The notes under the pieces were generated by a model. The model saw only the letters and a program-made list of their open reading frames with translations. It did no database searches and had not been told where the DNA came from. A stretch of DNA of 8,555 nucleotides from an uncultured Micrococcales bacterium (GTDB lineage: Bacteria > Actinomycetota > Actinomycetes > Actinomycetales > Microbacteriaceae), in NCBI GenBank assembly GCA_913060985.1, contig CAJXTQ010000020.1:1-8555 (forward strand). Reading direction: 5' to 3'. Positions 1 to 6,134 of the stretch are shown one piece after another; position 1 is the first letter of the stretch, and each line of letters begins with the position of its first letter. Made by a program: the position numbers and the translations under genes.

Positions 1-105
1 GGTCAAAAATTCCAAGAGGGGCCTTTGGTCAACGGCGATACCATTGCCTGCGGGAACACTGAGATTAAGTTTTTCTATCTGCCTCAACTGAAGGAGGATG
101 CGTGA
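1..105 (+). CDS. fhaA: FhaA, C-terminal end of FHA-domain protein (partial, 5' end outside window)
   Basis: An open frame enters from the left edge and ends at TGA 103-105, giving the last 34 residues of a protein. The visible residues include VNGDTIACGNTEIKFFYLP. This looks like the last two strands of an FHA phosphothreonine-binding fold (a 'GD.I..G.TE..F' pattern). In actinobacteria the gene directly before fhaB in this operon is fhaA, which encodes an N-terminal DUF3662 domain, a linker and a C-terminal FHA domain. In mycobacteria FhaA binds phosphorylated MviN (MurJ) and is a PknA/PknB partner. The identity rests mainly on synteny plus the FHA-like tail, since the rest of the protein lies outside the window. 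The stop codon overlaps the fhaB start by 4 nt (GTGA), which suggests coupled translation. Confidence 0.8.
   Translation, partial: GQKFQEGPLVNGDTIACGNTEIKFFYLPQLKEDA
91..97 (+). promoter_or_regulatory. Ribosome binding site of fhaB
   Basis: AAGGAGG is a full match to the anti-Shine-Dalgarno sequence and lies 4 nt before the GTG at 102, inside the end of fhaA. The ATG at 98, directly after the motif, is followed in its own frame by an early stop, so it cannot be the gene start. This supports GTG 102. Confidence 0.7.
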
Positions 106-590
106 GTGAACTAGCGCTACTTCTTGTTCGCATCGGTTTCGTTGCCGTTCTATGGATTTTTATTTTCAGTCTGCTCAGTGTTATTCGAGCAGACATATAC
201 GGCCGCAGGGTTATTCGCTCCGTGCAACAAACAGCGGCTCCAGTTCCCGCAGGCCCAGCTCCAGAACTCACTCAAGCCGAAGCGGAAATTGAAGCAGGTG
301 GACCAACTCATCTTTACGTTGTGACAGGTGTGAGTGCAGGAACAAAAATCCCGTTGAATAAACGTGAGCTGTTTATTGGTCGCGCACCCAGCTGTGAGCT
401 GATTGTCACCGACGAGTTCGCCTCATCACAGCATGCAAAGGTTGTCCACATCGGAGGCGACTGGGTAATTCAGGATCTGGATAGCACTAATGGCACCTAT
501 GTTGATGGGGCCCGAATTCAAACCCCTGAGGTTCTGAGAATGAATATTCCGGTGCGGGTGGGCAAGACAACATTTGAATTGAGGCCGTGA
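102..590 (+). CDS. fhaB: FhaB (FipA-type) membrane-anchored FHA-domain protein
   Basis: A 162-residue protein. A hydrophobic helix at about residues 5-28 is followed by basic residues and DIYG, as in mycobacterial FhaB/FipA. A Pro/Ala/Glu-rich linker (about 40-68) leads to one FHA domain (about 69-162). FHA signature residues are visible: Gly93-Arg94, Ser97, Ser108 and His111, then Asp125 and the STNG turn at 128-131. These form the phosphothreonine pocket. The domain ends in VRVGKTTFELRP, very like the mycobacterial protein. FHA domains bind phosphothreonine on kinases or their targets. In M. tuberculosis FhaB is phosphorylated by PknA and has been linked to FtsZ and FtsQ. The helix suggests a cytoplasmic FHA domain tethered at the membrane. 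The start is GTG at 102, overlapping the fhaA stop, and the stop at 588-590 touches the pstP start. Confidence 0.95.
   Translation: MSELALLLVRIGFVAVLWIFIFSLLSVIRADIYGRRVIRSVQQTAAPVPAGPAPELTQAEAEIEAGGPTHLYVVTGVSAGTKIPLNKRELFIGRAPSCELIVTDEFASSQHAKVVHIGGDWVIQDLDSTNGTYVDGARIQTPEVLRMNIPVRVGKTTFELRP
581..584 (+). promoter_or_regulatory. Probable ribosome binding site of pstP
   Basis: GAGG lies 5 nt before the ATG at 590 but only 2 nt before the alternative in-frame GTG at 587. The spacing favours ATG 590, and a TGATG stop/start overlap with fhaB, as the true start. Confidence 0.45.
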
Positions 591-1846
591 TGAGCATTAG
601 GCCAATTGCCGCAGCCGGTAGTGATATCGGTAAACACCGCTCCAGCAACCAAGACAGCGGTTATGCCGGATACCAGTTGTTTTTTGTTGCCGATGGCATG
701 GGTGGTCACGCTGGTGGGGACATGGCATCGGCTATCTCCAGCCAAAGAATTGCTCTGAGTGACAATAAATACGAGGGGCTAGAAGAAGCGCAAACCGAGC
801 TTCACGACTCAGTGATTGAAGCAAACCTGATGTTGAACAACACAGTGTTTGAACACCCTGAACTAACAGGAATGGGAACTACCTTCTCGGGTCTATTGCT
901 GCATGAGAACCAGGCGATTATTGCCCACATCGGTGACAGCAGGGTTTATTTGTGTCGAGATGGTGTTGTCACCCAGATAACCAGTGATCACACCTTCGTT
1001 CAGAAGCTTTTGGACACCGGACGAATCACCGAAGCTGAGGCACTCACCCACCCAAGAAGATCTGTTCTGATGAGGGTTCTGGGTGATGTTCAATCAGAAC
1101 CGGTTCTCGATATGTTCACCCTGGAGACCAAACCGGGAGACCGTTGGTTACTTTGCTCGGATGGTCTTTCTGGGGTAGTCCCCGATGAGCTTCTTGAGAA
1201 GACTCTGCTCTCAGATCTCAGTCCCCAGGAAGCAGTTGATGTCCTTATTGATGAAGCATTGCAGTTCGGAGCCCCGGATAACGTCACCGTGGTGCTGACA
1301 GACATTCAAGATGCTGCAGAGGAAACTGACTACGAGCCCTCGGCAAGGTTTGTTGGTTCATCAGCAAACGAAATCGTGATTGAAGAACAGTCTGGTTCAA
1401 GAATCCTGAGGCTTCTGAATCCAAAGAATCTTGTTGACCTGCTGACTCCATCAGAGGACCCAACCAGCTATGCCCCTGAGTCGGAAGAACTACTCGAGAA
1501 GATTTTGAAAGACACCCAGCGGAAGATTCGCTGGCGGACGGTGAGGATTATTGCTGGTTGGCTGCTTATTTTCGGAATCGCCATCGGAGCCGGTTTTGCA
1601 GCCTATAACTACACCCAAACAAGGTTCTACGTTGCCGAAAGTGATGGCAAGGTTGCGATTTATAAAGGAATCAGAGAAGCCTTGGGTCCATTTAGTTTCT
1701 CCAGTGAGTATGAAGTTACTGACCTCGTGGTCGATGAGCTACCGGCTTTCCAGCAAACACTCATTGAGAGATCTATCAGCGCTGAGTCACTGACTGATGC
1801 GCAGAGAATTATTGCTGAGCTAAAGGAAAGCGTCCGAGATGAGTAA
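590..1846 (+). CDS. pstP: PstP, membrane PP2C-family Ser/Thr protein phosphatase
   Basis: Starting at ATG 590 the protein has 418 residues; GTG 587 would add one residue. Residues 1-238 form a PP2C/PPM phosphatase. Visible motifs are HRSSNQD (16-22), VADGMGGHAGGD (33-44), GMGTT (94-98), HIGDSR (113-118), TSDH (131-134), CSDGL (189-193) and GAPDNVTVV (227-235). Asp22, Asp35, Asp191 and Asp230 are the expected metal ligands. A charged linker (about 240-315) leads to a membrane helix (about 318-338) and an outside domain of about 78 residues containing GKVAIYKGI, as in mycobacterial PstP. PstP removes phosphate from PknA, PknB and their targets, including wall-synthesis proteins. Its last 8 nt overlap rodA. 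The set of catalytic motifs looks complete. Confidence 0.96.
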   Translation: MSIRPIAAAGSDIGKHRSSNQDSGYAGYQLFFVADGMGGHAGGDMASAISSQRIALSDNKYEGLEEAQTELHDSVIEANLMLNNTVFEHPELTGMGTTFSGLLLHENQAIIAHIGDSRVYLCRDGVVTQITSDHTFVQKLLDTGRITEAEALTHPRRSVLMRVLGDVQSEPVLDMFTLETKPGDRWLLCSDGLSGVVPDELLEKTLLSDLSPQEAVDVLIDEALQFGAPDNVTVVLTDIQDAAEETDYEPSARFVGSSANEIVIEEQSGSRILRLLNPKNLVDLLTPSEDPTSYAPESEELLEKILKDTQRKIRWRTVRIIAGWLLIFGIAIGAGFAAYNYTQTRFYVAESDGKVAIYKGIREALGPFSFSSEYEVTDLVVDELPAFQQTLIERSISAESLTDAQRIIAELKESVRDE

Positions 1847-3203
1847 TCTCAGTCTGACCCAGGCTCTGCCAAGGCTTATCAACTCAGTTCCAAGGTCTAG
1901 ATCACTTGAAGCAGTATTGCTTTTCTGGGTGGCTGGAATGCATGCATTCCAATTGGCCCAGATTCAACTGTCAGTCACAGACAACCTTGATGAAGAGATT
2001 CTGCTTTATTGGACGCCACTTTTTCTAGCCTCCTACGTCATTCATTTTGTTCTGAGGTTCAAAGCCCGTGCCGCCGATAGTCTCATCCTTCCGCTGGCCA
2101 CGCTGTTGAATGGTCTCGGCGTCTCGATGATTTACAGACTTGATCTTGCCGAAGTTGCCAGAGGGAACGAGCAGTTGCTTGGTGCCAGGCAGGTTTGGCT
2201 GACAGTGTTTGCGATGTTGGTGGCAGCTTTGGTTATCTGGTTATTGAAAGACCACATGGTCCTGAAGCGCTTTACATATATAGCCATGGCGGTTGGCATT
2301 TTGCTGCTGCTAACTCCAATGCTTCCAATCATTGGTAGAGAGATTAACGGCGCAAGGCTTTGGGTTGGCATTGGGGATATAAGTTTCCAGCCCGGTGAGA
2401 TAGCAAAGCTTGTTTTGATTGTTTTCTTCGCGGGCTATCTGACCAGGCACAGAGAAAGCTTGAGCCTGATTGGAAAAAAGATTTGGCGAATCAGGATTCC
2501 AAGGGCAAGAGATCTTGGACCGCTGCTATTGGTGTGGTTTGCCTCTTTAGGAGTATTGGTTCTGCAAAGAGACTTGGGAACGTCGCTTTTGTATTTCGGT
2601 ATATTCCTAGGTCTTCTCTATGTTGCCACCGGCAGAGGTTTTTATGCCGGAATTGGAATAGGCATGATTATCACAGGAGGCCTGGTTGCCTCACAACTTT
2701 TGAGTTATGTCGGCAATAGGTTTGACGCCTGGCTGAACCCATTCATCCAAGAGAACTATTCAGGTGTCGGCGGAAGCTACCAGCTGGTCCAGGGTCTGTT
2801 CGGGATGGCGCACGGTGGCATTCTCGGTACCGGCCTTGGAGGGGGTTATCCGCAACTGGTGCCACTGGCCGCCAACGATTTCATCTTCGCGGCAATTGCC
2901 GAAGAGCTTGGACTAGTTGGGGTCTTTGCGGTTTTGTCTGTTTACCTTCTACTCACCTACAGAGGCTTACGCATTTCACTTGCTCACCGTGATGATTTTT
3001 CAAGGCTTTTGGCCGCTGGCTTAAGTTTTGTTATCGCCCTGCAGGTATTCATTGTTGTTGGCGGGGTGCTGAGAGTGGTTCCGCTAACTGGACTGACAAC
3101 GCCATTTTTGGCAGCAGGTGGAAGTTCCTTATTGGCTAACTGGCTCTTGGTAGCAGTTCTGCTTCGAATTAGCGATAGTTCGAACAGGCAGGTGGTTCAG
3201 TGA
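1839..3203 (+). CDS. rodA: RodA/FtsW-family (SEDS) peptidoglycan glycosyltransferase
   Basis: A 454-residue, strongly hydrophobic protein with about twelve membrane segments by eye. SEDS motifs appear in order: NGARLW (170-175), FQPGEIAKL (183-191), QRDLGTSL (243-250), WLNPF (298-302), YQLVQGLFGMAHGG (314-327), GTGLGGG (330-336), NDFIFAAIAEELGLVG (346-361) and PLTGLTTPFLAAGGSSL (415-431). Asp347 in NDFIF corresponds to the essential Asp of RodA/FtsW enzymes. The family polymerises lipid II glycan strands at the outer membrane face with a class B PBP, here PbpA from the next gene. Position between pstP and pbpA argues for RodA rather than FtsW, which sits in the dcw cluster. The ATG start lies inside pstP (8-nt overlap), with AAGGA at 1823-1827 upstream. 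Of 27 arginine codons, 21 are AGA or AGG. An 18-bp palindrome lies at codons 32-38. Confidence 0.95.
   Translation: MSNLSLTQALPRLINSVPRSRSLEAVLLFWVAGMHAFQLAQIQLSVTDNLDEEILLYWTPLFLASYVIHFVLRFKARAADSLILPLATLLNGLGVSMIYRLDLAEVARGNEQLLGARQVWLTVFAMLVAALVIWLLKDHMVLKRFTYIAMAVGILLLLTPMLPIIGREINGARLWVGIGDISFQPGEIAKLVLIVFFAGYLTRHRESLSLIGKKIWRIRIPRARDLGPLLLVWFASLGVLVLQRDLGTSLLYFGIFLGLLYVATGRGFYAGIGIGMIITGGLVASQLLSYVGNRFDAWLNPFIQENYSGVGGSYQLVQGLFGMAHGGILGTGLGGGYPQLVPLAANDFIFAAIAEELGLVGVFAVLSVYLLLTYRGLRISLAHRDDFSRLLAAGLSFVIALQVFIVVGGVLRVVPLTGLTTPFLAAGGSSLLANWLLVAVLLRISDSSNRQVVQ
1934..1951. repeat. 18-bp perfect palindrome inside rodA
   Basis: TGGAATGCATGCATTCCA is identical to its own reverse complement over all 18 bases. 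TGGG at 1926-1929 and CCCA at 1957-1960 extend the dyad imperfectly to 35 bp. It spans rodA codons 32-38, about 95 nt after the start. It could be a protein-binding site, a short RNA hairpin (7-bp stem, CATG loop) or chance. No function can be read from the sequence. Confidence 0.5.
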
Positions 3204-4636
3204 GTAAATCCATCCGCCGGCTAACAAGTTTCGTTCTTCTTATGTTCCTGACCTTGCTCGCCTTTGCAACAGGCATTCAAGTCTTCCAGGCAGAGACACT
3301 AGTTAGCGATGGAAGAAACGTGCGAGCAAGCTACGACAGCTATAAAACCCTTAGAGGAACCATCCTGGTTGAAAGCAATCCAATTGCTTCAAGTTTTGAA
3401 GTTGATGACAACTTCCGTTACCAGCGGGAGTATCAGTCTGAGGTCTATAGTCACCTGACCGGCTACTTCTCCCTGTTTCAGGGAAGCACAGGTATTGAAA
3501 GAGAGATGAGCAACTTCCTTTCGGGACAATCCTCAGCGCAGTTTTTTGATCAGATAAATGCGGTTTTGAGCGGAACTCCGATAAGTGGTGCAAACGTTGA
3601 ACTGACAATTGATGCGGACCTGCAGCAAGCAGCATGGGATGCACTCGGCGATAACCGCGGTGCTGTGGTTGCTATTGACCCAAAGACCGGTGAAATAAAG
3701 GCTCTGGTTTCTAAACCTGGGTTTGATGCCAACCTTTTGGCAAGCCATAGTTTCGCTTCAAGTTCAAGTGCTTACGAGGAGCTACTAACTGACCCAGATG
3801 ACCCGCTGGTGAACAGAGCAATCTCGGGAGATCAGTACCACCCCGGATCAGTGTTTAAGATGGTGGTCGCTGCTGCTGCTTTTGAAAACGGCAACTATTC
3901 ACCAGATACTGAATTTGAAAACCCCGACTTCCTTAGACTTCCCGGTACCTTCACAAACGTCACAAATGCAAATGATTCAACCTGCGGAGATGAGGAAACG
4001 GTCACCCTGAGAACCGCCTTTGTTCGGAGTTGTAATATTCCATTCGCGGAATTGGGTATGCAACTGGGTGCAGACGAACTCAGGGTTCAATCAGAACTTT
4101 TTGGTTTCGGAAGAAGTGTGGATATCCCCATGCCGGTTTCAACTAGCGTCTTCCCTGAAGAACTCAACCAGCCGCAAACTGCTCTGGTCTCATTTGGTCA
4201 ATACGATCTTCGCAGCACACCGATTCAGATTGCTATGGTTACCCAGGCAATTGCCAATCAGGGAATCATCTATTCGCCTCAACTTATCGACCGAGTTGTT
4301 TCAAATAATTTGGAACTTCTTTCAGACCCCCAGCCTCGGGTTTTTGGTTCCCCCATATCCCAGTCAACCGCTGGTTTGATAACACAGATGATGTTTGAAT
4401 CTGTTGAAGTTGGGGCAGCTGGTCGAGCCAAAATTCCAGGAATGGCGGTGGCCGGGAAAACTGGTACGGCTGAGAACGGCATTGGGGAACCCTTCACATA
4501 TTGGTTCACAGGATTTGCTCCTGCTGAAAACCCAGAGCTGGTTGTGACTGTGGTGGTTGAAGGGGAGGATCAGTCTTCTTCGGGAAATGCATCAGCAGCC
4601 CCGATTGGTAAGAGGATTTTGGAGAGTGTTCGATGA
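3200..4636 (+). CDS. pbpA: PbpA, class B penicillin-binding protein (peptidoglycan D,D-transpeptidase)
   Basis: A 478-residue protein, close in length to M. tuberculosis PbpA. It has a short basic N-terminus, one membrane helix (about 9-30), and an RGTI motif (52-55) opening the non-catalytic dimerisation domain. A C-terminal transpeptidase domain starts near residue 130. The three active-site motifs are intact: SVFK (217-220, nucleophile Ser217), SCN (277-279) and KTGT (420-423). The enzyme makes the 4-3 peptide cross-links of peptidoglycan and is the target of beta-lactams. Only two cysteines are present, Cys262 and Cys278, 16 residues apart. The mycobacterial enzyme has the same pair, one inside its SxN motif, so an active-site disulfide is likely. 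The GTG start at 3200 overlaps the rodA stop (GTGA), with AGGTGG 4 nt upstream. Coupling to rodA fits a polymerase/transpeptidase pair. There are no PASTA domains. Confidence 0.96.
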   Translation: MSKSIRRLTSFVLLMFLTLLAFATGIQVFQAETLVSDGRNVRASYDSYKTLRGTILVESNPIASSFEVDDNFRYQREYQSEVYSHLTGYFSLFQGSTGIEREMSNFLSGQSSAQFFDQINAVLSGTPISGANVELTIDADLQQAAWDALGDNRGAVVAIDPKTGEIKALVSKPGFDANLLASHSFASSSSAYEELLTDPDDPLVNRAISGDQYHPGSVFKMVVAAAAFENGNYSPDTEFENPDFLRLPGTFTNVTNANDSTCGDEETVTLRTAFVRSCNIPFAELGMQLGADELRVQSELFGFGRSVDIPMPVSTSVFPEELNQPQTALVSFGQYDLRSTPIQIAMVTQAIANQGIIYSPQLIDRVVSNNLELLSDPQPRVFGSPISQSTAGLITQMMFESVEVGAAGRAKIPGMAVAGKTGTAENGIGEPFTYWFTGFAPAENPELVVTVVVEGEDQSSSGNASAAPIGKRILESVR

Positions 4637-6102
4637 AGCCGGCAATGGGTCAGACCTATGGAGGTCGATACAGACTCGAAACTCGCATCGCCGTTGGAGG
4701 CATGGGTGAGGTTTGGCAAGCTCAGGATGAGGTCATCCTCCGGAAGGTTGCAATAAAGATTCTAAAAGAGGAATATCTTGGCGATCCAGGATTCATAGCT
4801 CGATTCCGATCAGAGGCTAAGAGTGCCGCTCTTGTTGAACACGAGGGAATTGCGAATGTTTATGACTATGGAGAAGACACCGGAAGTGCATACCTGGTCA
4901 TGGAGCTCGTTCCCGGTGAGGCTCTGTCGAGAATCTTGGAGCGAGAGAAGAAACTAGATCAGCAAAAGGTGCTGGACATCATCGCCCAGGTGTCTCGAGC
5001 TCTGGCAGCCGCTCATCAAAGGGGTTTGGTTCACAGAGACATAAAGCCCGGAAATCTATTAATCACACCTGAAGGACAGGTGAAGATTACTGACTTTGGA
5101 ATCGCACGTGTGGGGGATCAGGTGCCACTAACCAAGACTGGTCAGGTTATGGGAACCGTTCAGTATTTAGCACCCGAGCAGGCAACCGGTAAGACTTCTA
5201 CCTACGCAACTGATCTCTATTCACTTGGAATAGTTGCTTATGAAGCGCTCGCTGGCAAGAGACCGTTTACAGGGGAAACCCAGATGGCAATTGCCATGGC
5301 TCAGATAAATGAAACACCCCCCGCCCTCCCAGAGGAAATAGACCCGAGGGTGCAGTCGCTAGTGATGAACTGTCTTGCTAAAAAACCAAACCAAAGACCG
5401 GAGAGCGCGAACTCCCTGGCAATCAGAGCCGAGGGTCTTCTCCGGGAAAAACGAAAAGCTTCGGGTGAGACAAGCTCCACCGATGAACTGGATGAAATTG
5501 ATGAAAAAACAGTTGCTATGCAATTGGCGGACACCGCTCCGATCCCAAAGGCACCGGTGGTCTGGCCATGGCTTGCTTTTATTGGACTGATGGTTGTCAG
5601 TGTTGGTGTTGTCATCGCGGCCATCATCTCGGAACCCAGCCAAATAGTTGAACCAGATCCTGAGCCTGCACCAGTAGAGCAGGTTGAACAGCCGCAAGAG
5701 GATCCTGAGCCCGCGGAACCAGAAAGTGCAGTAATTAGGTATGAAAATGTTGAAGGAAAATCCATTGCTGAAGTCACCAGCTATCTAAACAATCTAGGTT
5801 TTAGGGTCAACGCCGTTGCAGGTCAAGTGTTGGATGGAAACGACCCACGGGTCAGGACCGTGTATTCAGCATCTCCTCTTGGAAACATAACAATTGGTGA
5901 GGAGATCACCGTTACCTATTACGTGGGGGATTACTCAGAAGAGACAAACGAGATCCAGGATCCGCCCGTGGTTGAAGATCCGGATGCGGTTGATCCTGAA
6001 AATCCAGATGCCCCGGCGGAGGAACCTACAGAGGGGTCCCCCGAAGATGTAGGTAACGATGGTGTTAATGATGCGCCTGCCGCCGACGAAACAGTCAACT
6101 AG
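4633..6102 (+). CDS. pknA: PknA, membrane Ser/Thr protein kinase with one PASTA-like domain
   Basis: A 489-residue protein starting at an ATG that overlaps the pbpA stop (ATGA), with GGAG 8 nt upstream. The kinase domain is about residues 13-270. It has the glycine loop AVGGMGEV (20-27), Lys42 in VAIK, Glu61, HRDIKPGN (134-141), DFG (154-156) and APEQ (180-183). Ala in place of the first loop glycine is also seen in mycobacterial PknA. Thr167 and Thr169 in the activation loop are likely autophosphorylation sites. An acidic linker is followed by a membrane helix (about 310-332), a Pro/Glu-rich stretch (337-366), one PASTA-like domain (about 369-432) and an acidic Pro-rich tail. M. tuberculosis PknA has no PASTA domain, so the outside part differs. 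Expected targets are cell-division and wall proteins, including FhaB. PknA rather than PknB is favoured by position and by YLVMELV and HQRGLVHRD. Confidence 0.93.
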   Translation: MKPAMGQTYGGRYRLETRIAVGGMGEVWQAQDEVILRKVAIKILKEEYLGDPGFIARFRSEAKSAALVEHEGIANVYDYGEDTGSAYLVMELVPGEALSRILEREKKLDQQKVLDIIAQVSRALAAAHQRGLVHRDIKPGNLLITPEGQVKITDFGIARVGDQVPLTKTGQVMGTVQYLAPEQATGKTSTYATDLYSLGIVAYEALAGKRPFTGETQMAIAMAQINETPPALPEEIDPRVQSLVMNCLAKKPNQRPESANSLAIRAEGLLREKRKASGETSSTDELDEIDEKTVAMQLADTAPIPKAPVVWPWLAFIGLMVVSVGVVIAAIISEPSQIVEPDPEPAPVEQVEQPQEDPEPAEPESAVIRYENVEGKSIAEVTSYLNNLGFRVNAVAGQVLDGNDPRVRTVYSASPLGNITIGEEITVTYYVGDYSEETNEIQDPPVVEDPDAVDPENPDAPAEEPTEGSPEDVGNDGVNDAPAADETVN

Positions 6103-6106
6103 AAAA

Positions 6107-6112
6107 TATGAT
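6107..6112 (+). promoter_or_regulatory. Possible internal -10 element before pknB (weak)
   Basis: TATGAT lies in the only real spacer of the operon, between pknA and pknB, and differs from the consensus TATAAT at one base. No convincing -35 hexamer is seen 16-18 nt upstream. If used, it would give pknB a very short leader carrying the GAGGAG site. The case rests on the hexamer and its location. Confidence 0.2.
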
Positions 6113-6120
6113 TTGAACAC

Positions 6121-6126
6121 GAGGAG
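6121..6126 (+). promoter_or_regulatory. Ribosome binding site fixing the TTG start of pknB
   Basis: GAGGAG lies 8 nt before the TTG at 6135, which is ideal spacing. The frame has a TGA stop at 6114-6116 and no ATG or GTG between that stop and 6135, so TTG 6135 is the only good start that keeps the whole kinase domain. Confidence 0.7.
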
Positions 6127-6134
6127 AAACTGAC

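Noticed and set aside
587..589. GTG as the start of pstP
   Set aside because: It would leave only 2 nt after the GAGG motif. ATG at 590 has better spacing, a stronger start codon, and changes the protein by one residue only.
1088..1100. 13-nt sequence GTTCAATCAGAAC, repeated at 4085-4097
   Set aside because: One such repeat in 8.5 kb is about what chance predicts. The copies lie in unrelated genes and in different protein contexts.
2742..2786. Loop after WLNPF in RodA lacks the Asp-Pro seen in FtsW (NPWEDP), suggesting a lost catalytic residue
   Set aside because: By counting along the remembered E. coli RodA sequence, the essential Asp falls in the later (T/N)DFIF motif, which is intact here (Asp347). 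The loop difference looks like ordinary family variation.
3369..3401. Two mutually exclusive hairpins in pbpA (AAGCAAT/ATTGCTT and CTTCAA/TTGAAG), attenuator-like
   Set aside because: Stems of 6-7 bp are expected several times by chance in a window this size, there is no U-tract, and they lie well inside an uninterrupted coding region.
5301..5777. 158-codon open frame on the - strand opposite pknA
   Set aside because: It lies antisense to the kinase linker, helix and Pro/Glu-rich stalk. Its Ser/Gly-rich product mirrors that low-complexity sequence, and it shows no known motif.
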